Source: Zelonia costaricensis
Taxonomy: Eukaryota; Euglenozoa; Kinetoplastea; Trypanosomatida; Trypanosomatidae
Reading direction: 5' to 3'
NCBI GenBank assembly: GCA_030849075.1
Contig: JASAOO010003315.1
Coordinates: 1 to 40,099 of the forward strand
DNA: 40,099 nt
Shown here: piece after piece, positions 16,973-27,783 of the stretch
Numbering within the stretch: the first letter of the stretch is position 1
How the letters are laid out: each line of letters opens with the position of its first letter
Notes under the pieces: model-generated
Database searches by the model: none
The model's input: only the letters and a program-made list of their open reading frames with translations
Told to the model about the DNA's origin: nothing
Position numbers and translations under genes: made by a program

Positions 16973-19785
16973 GCACGCGCGCGTATGTGTTCGCGTGCCC
17001 GTGCACGGTCTGTTGGGTGGACGAGTGAGAAAGGAGGTGGAGCGGCGGCAGGTCTGCCCGTGCAGTGGCTTGCGGGTGCCTAGGAGGACCGCAGCGATGC
17101 CGGCCACCCCCACCGTAGGGCTGCGGGCCAGTACCGAGCGATGGGGGGAGGGGGGAGGCCAAGAGCGAGTAGCCCACGCTTTCGAGAGAAGGGGCAGGCG
17201 GGCGGGAATCGATTGTCCGTTGCGAGAGCCCCAGCACCCAGGTCGTGGGTAGCGTCGCGACTAGAAGGGGGGCCGGGTCACTGCCTCTACGCTTGGGGGG
17301 GCTGCCCCTTCTCTCCTCCCCCTCCCCTGTGCGCGCGAGCCTTCGTGGCACGCCCGCTACCCCGCACACGGTAGCCCCCCCCCGCCCCGTGTCGCGTGCC
17401 GCGTTAGGAAAGAGACGCACAAAGGCGGGGGCGGGGGAAGGAGGCGGGAAGATGGGGGTGGACAGGTACAGCGCTGGTGGGCGGGTGCGGCAACACGAGC
17501 TTCATTCAAGGGCGGATAGGGGCATGGTGAAGCGAAAAGGGAAGAGTTCACAGATGCTCTGCGTCGGCGTCGGAGTTGGGAGGAGGAGGGGGGGGCTCGA
17601 GTTGGTTGGTAGGCAGGCAGGCTGGAGCGGGGGAAGCCAGGGGAGGGAGGGAAGAAGCGGGGAAGAGACACACGCTGAGGTGCACACGCAAGATAGAGGC
17701 TAGCCGGAAGACGAATATGCACACACACGCACACCCAGACATGTGGTAACGCGTCAGCACATTCATTCACACATAAACATATATAGATAGAAGAATGCGA
17801 CAGAGGAAGTGCCAGCAGAGACGACGACGACGGTGACGACGCGGACGCTTGACACACGCAAAGGCAAGCGTGAGCGCCATTACCCGGAACAGGACCCAAT
17901 TGCCAAGAGAACGAAGAAGGGAAAGAAAAGAGTGGAAAGGAGAAGAACCAAGAAGTCGCATTCTGGGGGGGGGGGCCACGCAGTGCATGCTCAGTGTACG
18001 AGGGCACATGCAGGAGTACGGGCTTAAACGCTGCTTTGCGACGAGCTGGTCGGCATACGTAAAGGCACACAGAGACGCAGACAAACACAGGTACTCACAT
18101 TTGCGCCAGCACGTACGCGCACAAACGCACGTGCCCACGGGAGTCTGATCGCTGATCGGGCCCGTCACACGCGCGTACGACTTCGCAGTCCATGTGCCCC
18201 GCATCTGAGACTCCGAGACACACACACACACACATACACGCAGACAAGTCAGCAGTCGCACGAGCAACATCCTCCTTTCCCCTTCTCTCTGTCACCCGCA
18301 CTCGGCACCCTCACTCTACTGCAGGGAAGGCGCAGCATGAGTTGGATAGAGAGAGGGAGAGGGATAAGGTGTGTGTTGGCGCGTGCGCCTGATGGCGATG
18401 CTCGCGGCGATGTTAGGATGTGTGTGTGTGTGTGTGTGTGGTCACCCAGCCCTTTCGCGTAGAAGAGCGGGCGATGGCGACACGGACGATGAAAGAGAGA
18501 GAGAAGCAGCATGGCGCCGGCGCTCCCGCGTCGGCAGTCACACTCGAGCACACGCCCAGTGACAGAGCAGACACGGGGGCAAAGCCAGGAACATCCATCG
18601 CTGCTCCCCAAGTGTGGCGGCGGTGTTTGTGTGCGCGTGGGTCGGCCCAGCCGAAGGGTACGAAGTGCGTTGTGTGGGTGTGTGTGTGTGTACGTGTGTG
18701 TGGCAGACAAGAGACAACGAGAGCAAGAGAAGGCGGAGGAATAGCGCGTGCACGCCCAGGGCAAGCAGTCGCGCTAAAGCGCAAAAGAAAAAAAAAACCA
18801 AAACACATCAAAAGCAGCGGACGCCTCTGTGAAAGGGGGGAGGGAGGAGGGAGGAGGGGGAGAGTCATGGAGTGTACACGGCGGTGCCAGCGCATCACCA
18901 TCACCATCAAAACCATCACACACACACGCGCATCTCAAGAGGAAGAAACGGAGAAACATTCGGACAAACACCCACAACAGCAGAAAGAGGGGAAAAGGAA
19001 TGCGATCGTCAGTGGGAAACAAGCGTGGCGGTGGTCAACAACCTTGGCCGGCAAACACAGAAGGCAGAGCGGGGGGGGGGCGAAGGAGACGGGGGAAGAA
19101 GCACAGGCACATAAGACCCGTACGCGAAGGCAACGCACTAGGAGAAGAGGGAGGAAGAGGGGCGGAAGGCGAAGGGGGAGGGGGGTAGGTGAGCTCACGC
19201 AGAGTCAACGTCGTCACCCAAGCGCATGCGAAGACACACACACACACACACTTACACACAAACATAGTTTAGACAAGGCAGGAAGGGCGGAGAAGAGAAG
19301 AGAGAGACACGAAACAAACAGACGCTCGTTCACGTTGGTGCAGCGCACCGTCGATCAAGAAGTGCTTTTGGGGGCACACCACAACAGCGTCAACAACGAC
19401 CACAACAAGTGCCCAACACGACATGACGCGCGCAAGAGCTGCGGCGACGACAAGCGACGCGATCGGCAACGCAACGCATGAGGGTACTAGGAAAGCCGGT
19501 GGGGAGGCGGCCGGCCACGGCGGAACATGGCGGCCGCCGTACGGAAGGGAGACGACAAGAAGAAGCGAGAAACAGAAGAAGAGGCTCTACGAACAACGGC
19601 GAGCCGCACAAGACACACACGCACACAGACACACACACACGCACACACGAACCGTCCCCCTCCGCCCCCTTCGTCAGCTTGCCGTCCACGGAGAGAGCTC
19701 CATCGGCGCGGCACCGGAGCCGCAGGGAAGCTCGGAAACGAAAGTGTGGGGCCGCGGTAGAGGTGCCGCAACACGAACACGCATG

Positions 19786-22700
19786 TCACACTGTGCGCAT
19801 CGCCTCCTCGCTGGGGAGCTGCATATCGGTCGAACGACGACGACGCGCCGGCGGGGCCCGGCGTGATGAAGTTCGCCGCAGCCCCTCCCGACCTTCGTCC
19901 TCGTCCTTCTTGCCATCCCTACTCCGTCGCGCTACCGCCCTTGCGTCCTCGGCATCCAAGACGGGTGGCACAACTCGCTGGCGCGCACGCTCAGGTGCCT
20001 CGCGGCCCACCTCGCCGCCGCCACCACGGCCTCCACCGCCGCTCTCCACGCCGGTGTCGCTGTTCACGCTGCCGTCCCGCACCCTCGTGACGGTGCGGCG
20101 CCGCGCCGGTGCAATGGAGATGGCGCCGCTCGTGCCCCCGCTCTCCATCGTCAGCGACTTCTCCTCCTTCTTGTCGACGGCCTTGGCGTTGTTTACGCAC
20201 GCCGACGTTGGTGCGGGGACGAGCACTGGCGGTGCTGTGGACGCCGTTGTGGCGGGCGGCGGCGGCTGCGGTAGCGGAGACGGGGCGCCGCCCTTCAGGG
20301 AGGGAAGGCGATCGGGTCGCGGCTCGGCTGACGCTGCGCCTGCGCCAGTCGCCGTGGTGGCGGCAGTCGTGGCACCTGCACTGCTGGCGTGCGGCTCGTT
20401 GGACGAGCGGCTCCCGAGGGCGGGGGGCAGGAGGGCGGTGGCGGGCGAGAGCGCGGCGGGGCTTGGCGTCGTCGAGGCGGTGGAAGTGGTGGTCGTGGTG
20501 GCCGGCGTCTGCAGGTTGCTGGTGCGTTCGGTGGGCTTGCCGGACCGCGATGTGGGGGTCAGCGGGCTGCGCAGCGAGAGGCGGAAGTTGTCCAGCGGCG
20601 AGCGGGGGTTAACGAGTATGTTGGCTGGAGCCCCGTTGTGGGTGCCGCTCGTCGTGGCGCGGGGCGACGGCGGCGCCTGCGGTGCGGGTTGCGAGGTCGA
20701 CGACGATGGCGGCGGCGGCGGTGTGAAGAGCGCAGGTGAGGCACGTGTGCGGCCCTGTGCGTTCCGTCGCGGTGCTGCCGCTGTGTTGCCCGTCTTGGTC
20801 GGCGGCGATGTGGAGCGCACGCCGTGGCTCGCAGCCGCGCCGGCGATGGGCGCCGCAGCGGCCGGGGAGACCGATGCCGTCGCCGTCGATGTCGCCCCCA
20901 TATTGGCGCTGATGGAGCCGAGTGGCACGCTGTAGGAGCGGGGGCGTACGGGGCCTGGCCGCACCCGCTCCAGCATAGGCGTGTCTGGGGCACCGCCGCC
21001 CTCGCCATCCAGCGGGTCCTCCTCCCCGTCACCACCGCCGCGCTTCTCACCTCCTGCTGCTGCCGTCGCCGTCAGCGTCACCACCGTGGCGCGACGCTCG
21101 GGCAGCGGACGCTGCAGTGCGGGTACCTGCCACGACGTCTTCCACGCCGCCTTCCGGATGTCGCCCGACGCAGCGGGCGAGGACGGGGACGTCGAGTCGG
21201 AGTTCGCGTTGGCTGCGCTGAGCGGAGTGAGTGCGGTGAAGGGTGGGCCACCAGCGGCAGCAACGGCAGCTCCGTTTGCCGTGTCGAGCGGCTCCAGCGT
21301 GTGCCGCCGCTCCATCAGCGGCGCCCCGCCGGTGTTGCCCCCGCCAACGTGGAGCAGCGACGGGGGCGAGGGCTGCGTGTGTGCTTGCGACTGCCGCCGC
21401 AGCGGTGGCGGCTGCAGTGAATGCGGGTGTGGCGGGCTGTTCGTCGTCGAGGAGGGCCGCTCCGTCAGGTCAATGCGACCGTCCCCACTCGCCCGGCGCC
21501 CGCGCTTGGGGGCGGCGGCTGTGGTGGCAGACAGGGAGGCCGCCACCGGTGCCGCCGGGACGGGCGCTGCGTGCCGCGCGCTGTGGGGGCGGTCGAGGGC
21601 GAAGGGCGTCGCGCCTGTCTGACGCCGCGGGCTGCGCACCGGCGTGCCCGCCTGCCCACTCGCGGCGTCCTGCAGAAAGGAGGGGGTGGAGGGTGACGAG
21701 CACGAGTCCGCGCTGACGGTGCGGCTCCGTGACAGCGCCGCGGATCCCGAGGTCCCTCCTGCCGCGCCCACACCCGCGGCGAGCGCGCTCGTGGCAAGTT
21801 GTCGCGCGAGGTGCAGCCCATTGGCAGCCCCACCGCCTGCGCCGCCCGCAGACCCGGTGACCGGGCGGAGGGAGAGGAAGGGCTGTGTGCTGCCCACGCT
21901 CGGGGTGGCCTCCCGCGAGGAGGACTGGAAGGTGTCACGTGAGTTGCAGCGACGCACAGGGCCGCCGGTGGGGGCGTTCACGCTGTTGCTGTTGTTGCCG
22001 CTGCCTCCGTGAGGGCGACGCGACGCCCCGTTCACGAGGGGGAGGGTGCTGGTGGGGCTGGTGGCGCTGGGCGACCTTTTCGCGTTCGACGACGCCGCGC
22101 TCTCCTCGGCGGCAGCCTCGGAGGCCGCCGCCGCACCGCTTCCGGAGTGGTTTGCCTCCTCCTCTTCGTCAACGGGCGCCGTTACCGTCACGACAGCGAG
22201 CAGCTTGCGCGGGATGACTGGCGCGTCGAGCGGATTCGGAGTGATCACGTTCACTACGGGCCGGATTCGGTGCTGCGGCACGTGGGCCCCGGCGCCGCCC
22301 GTGCCCGGGTGCGCGTGGAGGCCCTGGAGATTGCCCTTCGGGGAGGCGGTCATGGCAGGCGGAAGCATCGCGGCACTGGCGGGCGTGATGTGCATCGCCG
22401 GCGCGGTCGTGGACAGCAGCTTCGGCGACCGCGACGGCACGGAGGGGGCGGCGAGTGGGGTCACGTGCAGCCGCAGCACCGGCTCTGAGTCCTCGACGTC
22501 GCTGCCGGTGCCACGGGTGTTGCGGCTGCTGAGCTGAGTCGTGGCCAAGCGGCTCTCGCGGCCCTCCTCCAGGGCATCCGTCGCCGTTGCCGCACTCGAT
22601 GGAGCAGGAGGAGCATCACCACCGCCACCACCTCCTCCAGCCACCGCCGCCTGCGCGTCCTCGCTCGAAGAGCGACGGATGACGAGCTCGCGGGCCCTCT

Positions 22701-24480
22701 CCGGGGCAACCGTCCTGACGCTGTAGCTCGTCAGCGATTCCGCAGCCGCCGAGCGCATGTCCTCTCGCGGGCTCGTGGCGACGTTTGTCGCGGCCGCCCT
22801 CGCCGCGGTCGCTGTAGCAGTGGGAGTGGGGGTGCTGACGGCTTCGCCCGCAGCAACGGCGGCGTAGCTTGACGGGGGCATGGTGCCGCTGTGGGCCGGG
22901 GGCGCCGTGACGGGCAGCCGCTGCGCCGCCTGCACGACGCGGCCGCCCGATGTGTATTGTGATGGCGCGCCAGGCACGCCGCTGCGCTCTGGCTGCGGCG
23001 GCGGCGGACCTGCCGGCGTTGTACGTGTCGCTGCTGCCGCTGCCGCGGCTGCAGGTTTTTTGCTGGTACTCGGCCGGTTCGACGCTGGCGCGGCAGCGGC
23101 GGCGGCGGCGGCCCGAGTGGAGCCCGTCGCGTCCGCGGAGCGTGGGTGGCGTGTGTGGGCTGAGCCGCGGCGCTGCTGCGATGCGGGGGCCCCGGGGGCG
23201 GGTGGAGGCGGAGCCTCGTCTGCTGCGGCTACAACCTCTGCCGCATAGCAGGGCGCTGAGGGCGGCGAGGAGGCCCCGGGCAACCCCTGCACGTCAGCTG
23301 GCGACGACGCGAGGGCGGCGGCGGCGGCGGCGGCCTGCGTGGTGCGCTTTGAGCTGCGGCGGGGAGGAGGCGACGCCGCCGTCGTCGTTGCGGTCGTCGC
23401 CGCTGCGTTTGTGCGGGCCTCTGGCGGCGATGCCGTCCGCTGCGCAGGGGCAGCCGAAGCGTCGGGTGATGGAGCTGCGGTGGGAGCGAGGGCTGCACCG
23501 GTGCCTGCAGTGGCGGAACTAGCGGCAGCGGCGGCAGCAGCAGCTGTGCGACACTCTGGCACCGCGCTGCTCGCCGCCGCCGCCGCGCGCGTTCGCTCTG
23601 CGGAGGTGGTCGTCATCGCTGGGCGCGCCAGACGAACCACGGTGCTGCCGTGCTGCGACGGAAGGGGTGGTGGATACTGCTGCGGTGGCGGCGGCGGCTT
23701 CGGTGCGGTGGCGGCTGACACTGGCGTCTGCTTCTTCGTCGGCGACGACGTCTGCTTGCGCGGTGCTTGGCTCGATGACGCAGCTGTGGTGGTGGGGCGC
23801 AGTGATGTGTCGAGGCCGGGCGCCGCACTGTCGCTCCGCGCGTGCGCCACCGAAATCACCGCCGGTGGGGTGCGTCGCGCGGCCTGCGTGTCGGCCTTCC
23901 AGCTCTCCACCGGCAGGTTGATTGGCGAGAGCACAGCTTCGCAGATGCGCTCGAGGTTCTCGACTGTGAGCTCGCACTGTGCGGCGGCAGCTCCGCGGGA
24001 TACTGGCGGGCGGAACTGCTGCCCCACACCTCCGGCGGACGTCCCACCACCGCCACCGCCCACCCCACCGCGGCTGAGCAAGCCGGTGGTGTTGGCGCGC
24101 AACTTATCGAACGTGCGCAGCCCGTTGCCCGCCGTCCACGGCATCTGTTCCCCGTTCTGAATCACGTGAGCCCCGGACCACGCCGTGAGGGACGAGCCAG
24201 ACACGAGCGTGCGCTGGTCGCTGGCCAGCGGGGAGACGCCGCGGCCGTAGGACGCGCTCGGGGATGTGCTGAGCGACGGGCCGGGCCCGCCCTCCGCGGG
24301 GAAGGGCCAGGGCAGCATGCGGAAGTTCTGGCTAATCACATCACTCTCCAGCTCCGACGAGACGTCCGAGTAGTCGTCTTCTTCATCCACGTTGTCGACA
24401 GGCGCGCTGTCCGCGGCAGCCCCGCGCCCGGGAGGCTGCGGGGGCCGCTCCAGTCGCTGAGCGGGCCGCACCGGATCCAT
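19786..24480 (-). CDS. Large, mostly disordered protein of unknown function
   Basis: Predicted protein of 1564 residues, ATG at 24478-24480, TGA at 19786-19788. I do not recognise a family. Ala, Ser, Pro, Thr and Gly dominate throughout, and long Ala, Thr and Gly runs point to intrinsic disorder. The parts most likely to be conserved are the acidic N-terminal patch and what follows it (DEEDDYSDVSSELESDVISQ and FRMLPWPFP, about residues 32-62), and a short helix-like segment CELTVENLERICEAVLSPIN at about 168-187. Scattered basic-Ser/Thr motifs such as RRSSSED, RSRTVSAD, RRHTLEP, RRATVV and RPRSYSVP are typical of basophilic kinase targets, so it may be a phosphorylated scaffold. There is no membrane span or signal peptide. 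That the frame stays open for 4.7 kb on the same strand as its neighbours, behind a good acceptor site, argues for a real gene. Function is unknown. Confidence 0.8.
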   Translation of the reverse strand: MDPVRPAQRLERPPQPPGRGAAADSAPVDNVDEEDDYSDVSSELESDVISQNFRMLPWPFPAEGGPGPSLSTSPSASYGRGVSPLASDQRTLVSGSSLTAWSGAHVIQNGEQMPWTAGNGLRTFDKLRANTTGLLSRGGVGGGGGGTSAGGVGQQFRPPVSRGAAAAQCELTVENLERICEAVLSPINLPVESWKADTQAARRTPPAVISVAHARSDSAAPGLDTSLRPTTTAASSSQAPRKQTSSPTKKQTPVSAATAPKPPPPPQQYPPPLPSQHGSTVVRLARPAMTTTSAERTRAAAAASSAVPECRTAAAAAAAASSATAGTGAALAPTAAPSPDASAAPAQRTASPPEARTNAAATTATTTAASPPPRRSSKRTTQAAAAAAALASSPADVQGLPGASSPPSAPCYAAEVVAAADEAPPPPAPGAPASQQRRGSAHTRHPRSADATGSTRAAAAAAAAPASNRPSTSKKPAAAAAAAATRTTPAGPPPPQPERSGVPGAPSQYTSGGRVVQAAQRLPVTAPPAHSGTMPPSSYAAVAAGEAVSTPTPTATATAARAAATNVATSPREDMRSAAAESLTSYSVRTVAPERARELVIRRSSSEDAQAAVAGGGGGGGDAPPAPSSAATATDALEEGRESRLATTQLSSRNTRGTGSDVEDSEPVLRLHVTPLAAPSVPSRSPKLLSTTAPAMHITPASAAMLPPAMTASPKGNLQGLHAHPGTGGAGAHVPQHRIRPVVNVITPNPLDAPVIPRKLLAVVTVTAPVDEEEEANHSGSGAAAASEAAAEESAASSNAKRSPSATSPTSTLPLVNGASRRPHGGSGNNSNSVNAPTGGPVRRCNSRDTFQSSSREATPSVGSTQPFLSLRPVTGSAGGAGGGAANGLHLARQLATSALAAGVGAAGGTSGSAALSRSRTVSADSCSSPSTPSFLQDAASGQAGTPVRSPRRQTGATPFALDRPHSARHAAPVPAAPVAASLSATTAAAPKRGRRASGDGRIDLTERPSSTTNSPPHPHSLQPPPLRRQSQAHTQPSPPSLLHVGGGNTGGAPLMERRHTLEPLDTANGAAVAAAGGPPFTALTPLSAANANSDSTSPSSPAASGDIRKAAWKTSWQVPALQRPLPERRATVVTLTATAAAGGEKRGGGDGEEDPLDGEGGGAPDTPMLERVRPGPVRPRSYSVPLGSISANMGATSTATASVSPAAAAPIAGAAASHGVRSTSPPTKTGNTAAAPRRNAQGRTRASPALFTPPPPPSSSTSQPAPQAPPSPRATTSGTHNGAPANILVNPRSPLDNFRLSLRSPLTPTSRSGKPTERTSNLQTPATTTTTSTASTTPSPAALSPATALLPPALGSRSSNEPHASSAGATTAATTATGAGAASAEPRPDRLPSLKGGAPSPLPQPPPPATTASTAPPVLVPAPTSACVNNAKAVDKKEEKSLTMESGGTSGAISIAPARRRTVTRVRDGSVNSDTGVESGGGGRGGGGEVGREAPERARQRVVPPVLDAEDARAVARRSRDGKKDEDEGREGLRRTSSRRAPPARRRRSTDMQLPSEEAMRTV

Positions 24481-24508
24481 GGAGGCCCGGAAGGTTGAGT
24501 GCTTGTGC

Positions 24509-24532
24509 CTGCGTGTGTGTGTGTGTGTGTAT
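24509..24532 (-). promoter_or_regulatory. Predicted spliced-leader acceptor with (CA)n, 1564-aa gene
   Basis: The sense strand reads a (CA)n run ending in CGCAG (AG at 24510-24509), 28 bases before the ATG at 24480. There is no AUG between the site and the start codon. The tract is CA-repeat rather than pure pyrimidine. Confidence 0.5.
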
Positions 24533-25086
24533 ATATGTGGCTGTCACGCAGAGAGGAGAGTGACTGCAGATGCGCGCGAGGCACTGAAGTGGGGAGGAGT
24601 GAAGCGTCGCCACCTGCAGAGCTCGAGCCGCAGCGGGGAGGCCCCCTCGAGGGTATCGGCGGGAAAGGGGGGGGGGAAGAGGGAGCGCGACGCGGCGCAG
24701 GGTCGAGCTCAGAGAGCGAACGCCCCTGCAGTGCACCCTGCGCGCGTGAGGCGAGCAGCGACGGGAGGGGAGGGGGGGTCGAGCACCTCCGCCAGCACCG
24801 AGAGGGAGAGAGAGAGACAGAGAACGACGACGCCGGGTAAAGGTGATGCAGGGGGGGAGGCGCCGGTGGAGAGAGGGAAGCGTGTGTCGCGGAACGAGAG
24901 GACAAAAAAAAATGGGGAAGAGGGAGGCCGGGAACAGACGACAACACAACGCACGCACACGCACACGCACAACTGCGGCACAACGGCGCCGACGACGCCG
25001 ACGACGAGCGAGCGAGCGAGGGCGCGCGCGGACCAGTGAACACCAGCGACGTCAACGAGCCAGCGACGGCACACGGAAGAGAGAAC

Positions 25087-25088
<2 letters not shown>

Positions 25089-25132
<44 letters not shown>
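25089..25132. repeat. (CA)n microsatellite, longest in the window
   Basis: Twenty-two uninterrupted CA units on the plus strand followed by a short GA run. It lies about 610 bases upstream of the 1564-aa start codon. Confidence 0.97.
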
Positions 25133-25135
<3 letters not shown>

Positions 25136-26073
25136 AGAGAATGGAAAGAGAAGTGGGGGGCACACAGGGCAGAGGCCACACGAGAGAAACGGTGAAGAGA
25201 CGGACCAGCACAGGAGGAGGAGTAAAGACAGCGGAAGAGGGGGGAGGCGAGGAGGGGGAGGAGGAGTGATGAAGCGAGCACGCAGAAACAAAAACACAAG
25301 TTCGCAGCGGAGACGCGGAGGGGGGAAAAGGCGGGGGGAGGGGCGAAAACGGCAGGGGGCACGATCTAGGGCACAGTACACGCCAACACAAAAACACAGA
25401 GAGAGACACGCACGCAGCGCGGCAGGCACAGCGAAGGCGAAGGCAAAGGGAAGGGGAGGGATGTGCAGTGCTTGAAGGCAGGACACGAAGTAAGCGGGCG
25501 TGTGGGAAGAGAGAGAGGGGAGAGATAGGAGGGGGCAACAGAATGGGATGCAGCGGCACACACACAAACAGACACACGGCAATAGGCAAATGCCAAGGAG
25601 GCGCGTGCAAACGCGAAAAAAAAAACAAGAAACGCCAGAGACGTGAAGTCCTGTTGCACAGAGGGGGTGCACGCGGCACGAGAAGGTCGGGAGGTGGTGG
25701 GGGGAAAGGTGCCGTCGCCGCTGTCAGTGGTGGAGAGGGCACACAGGACAATCAGCCAGCGACACCCTTACCCACACACACAGACACACAACACAACACA
25801 CCTTAGGGGTGACAACGCGGCAGCGAGTCGAGCAAGACGCGCCCTCAGCAGACACACGGCGGCTTCGACAGAGTGCCACCGGCCACCGTGCGTGGGGCAC
25901 CTCCCTTCCAGCAGCAGTTCCCGGCAGCCGCTGTGAGTGGCGAGAAGGGGTGGAGGGGGAGTGCGGCACAGGCGGTGGGGGGATGGAGGCGAGGGAGAAC
26001 AGAAGCGACAGAAGGGGGAGGGGAAACAATGATCGAGTCGCGGAGACGCGGCCCGAGGTGGGATGGGGGTGAA

Positions 26074-26112
26074 GGGGAAGGGGAAGGGGAATGGGAAGGG
26101 GGGAGGGGAGGG
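26074..26112 (+). other. G-run array, potential G-quadruplex
   Basis: Seven G-runs of three to six bases separated by one to three bases (mostly AA) on the plus strand, giving several overlapping four-run sets. The transcribed RNA would carry the complementary C/U-rich tract. Confidence 0.6.
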
Positions 26113-27783
26113 AAGAGACTGAACCGGGTCGCCTCCGCAAAAGGGATGCCAGAACGCCGCACGTAGATGGAGGGGAGCGGAGGGCGCGGCAAGAGCGCGA
26201 AGACGAGAGGAGCCAAAAAGAAGAAGAAAAAACAGGAAAGCAGGTGCAGCCTACAACACGAATACACAAACACAAGCTTAAACACCGACACGCGTCAGGC
26301 GCACGTGTGTGTGTGTGTGTGTGTGTATCTGTATCTGTGTGTGTGCGATGTTCACAAACTTTGTTTCTCCGAGTTCCACGTCGCCGAGGGTTGCAGCGTC
26401 GAGATGAGGCGAGAAAGAGAGAAAGACGAGGGCGGACTGCGGAGCCCAAAAGGGGAGCAGCGGTACGAGGCGTCGCGCGGCAGAGGGCGTCGGGGGATGG
26501 ACACGAGCGACGTGGCGGGAGCGCTGCAGAGGCGCAGGCGTGCGCAAGTGATGGTGGAGGCCGCGCCCCAGTGTGGTTTAGGGTGGGGTGGCTGAGGAGG
26601 AAGGCAATGGAAGCAAGGAAGGGCGTGGAAAGGAGAAGACAATTGGGGAAAGGCTGAACAAAGTCACCGGTCGTGATTATGAAGTCCCTCCTCTCCTCGT
26701 GGTCTCGTGTGTGTGTGTATTCGTGTAGAGCACGGGCAGGTTCTCCGAGCTGGTGCCTGCGTGGTGCGGTGCGCGTGTGGCTGTAAAAGGGAGGAAGAGG
26801 AGAAGGAGGAGGAGAGGGGGCGGGGGGGGGGGGGTCGGAGACGACGGTGGAAGCGGGGGGTGCGGGGAGCGGGGGGGGGGGGTGGAGAGAGGGCTTTGGG
26901 GGTCGGATAGGAAGGCCGCCGTGTGTGCACGCCGTTGTGTGCGTGTGCGTGCGTGCGTGCGTGGTTAGGTGGGTCTGTGGTTGGGTGCGCACGAGGTGGC
27001 TAGCTGTTCACACGAAAGGAGGGGGTGAGCAAGTGCTGCTCAGTCGCGTTCTACACACGGTGTACGCCTACGCAAGAGGGGTGGAGGGGGGAGTGAGATG
27101 GGACGGAGGGGGGGAGGGCGGGATGACGCGGCGGGAGCGCGGTGGAGGCGGGGCGGCGTACAGAGGCGGTGTACCAGACGCTGAGTGGTAGTGAAGTGAG
27201 TGTTCGAGGCGGTGTGTGTATGCGTGTGCGTATGTGCGTGTTTGTGTGTGGACGAAATAGAGCGGAAAGGAAGGAAGTTGGAAGAGTCGAAGACCGCAAG
27301 AGAGCGGATGCCAAGACAAGGTCAGCTGCAGGACAGGACGCAGCGCAAGACGTTTACGGTTGCCGCGTACAGTGGAGCACTGGCGCCGAACAAGCTGCTC
27401 TGTCGGAGAAGACCACCTCGGTGTTTTCTGATGTACCTTCAACGTGGGGCGCGCACGGGCGCCAACACACACACACACACATACAGAGGCGCACACAGAC
27501 CAACGCACGCCTCACGCAAAGCAGTGTCGCAGAAGCGGCCGAGTGGCAGAGAAGCGGCGAAAGCCCGCGTCGCACGCGCACCCGGCACGGCACCCCCCTC
27601 GTCCATTACAGTTCCACCAGCGTCTCCACCCCCCCCCCCACCGCTACCTCGACTCACCCGATCAGCTCACAGCGAGAGGGGAAGGGGTGCCGGACATCAC
27701 ATTCACGCCCAGTCCCACTTCCAAACTCCGGCAGACGACACGTACAGCAGCGGCAGCACCAGCAGTAGGCGTACACGCAGACC

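Larger units (their letters stand above)
15107..19785. other. Long gene-free stretch between the 1564-aa gene and the TMEM65-type gene
   Basis: About 4.7 kb without a credible gene on either strand. All frames found are low-complexity translations of purine-rich plus-strand (pyrimidine-rich sense) DNA. The region is dense in microsatellites: TG at 15364-15390 and about 15500-15522, CA at 16948-16972, CA at about 18218-18234, TG at about 18419-18440, CA at about 19235-19252 and 19614-19645. A 20-base poly-G run ends in an unresolved base at 16671. Part of it must be the 3' UTR of the 1564-aa gene. Unannotated non-coding RNA or missing sequence at the ambiguous base cannot be excluded. Confidence 0.6.
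24510..27783. other. Intergenic region between the J-domain gene and the 1564-aa gene; no gene seen
   Basis: About 3.3 kb in which the minus strand is extremely C/T-rich. Long frames on the minus strand here (for example 24336-25751 and 25724-26992) encode Ser/Pro/Leu/Cys-rich nonsense from pyrimidine tracts and CA repeats and are rejected as genes. It holds a 44-base CA run (25089-25132), a G-run array (26074-26112), TG runs at about 26305-26325 and poly-G near 26822-26834 and 26871-26882. Confidence 0.65.

Noticed and set aside
16635..17420. 261-codon minus-strand frame in the long gene-free stretch
   Set aside because: Runs through the unresolved base at 16671 and a CA microsatellite; composition is repeat-derived.
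19478..20935. 485-codon plus-strand frame over the 3' end of the 1564-aa gene
   Set aside because: Low-complexity product starting in CA repeats. The opposing frame is much longer and collinear with the other genes, although the 1564-aa gene itself has no recognised domain.
24336..25751. 471-codon minus-strand frame upstream of the 1564-aa gene
   Set aside because: Encodes Ser/Pro/Leu/Cys/Val runs derived from C/T tracts and a CA microsatellite. It overlaps the start of the 1564-aa gene and contains its predicted splice acceptor.
25724..26992. 422-codon minus-strand frame
   Set aside because: Same C/T-rich and CA-repeat composition (poly-Pro, poly-Ser, Thr-His repeats); no ordered segment.
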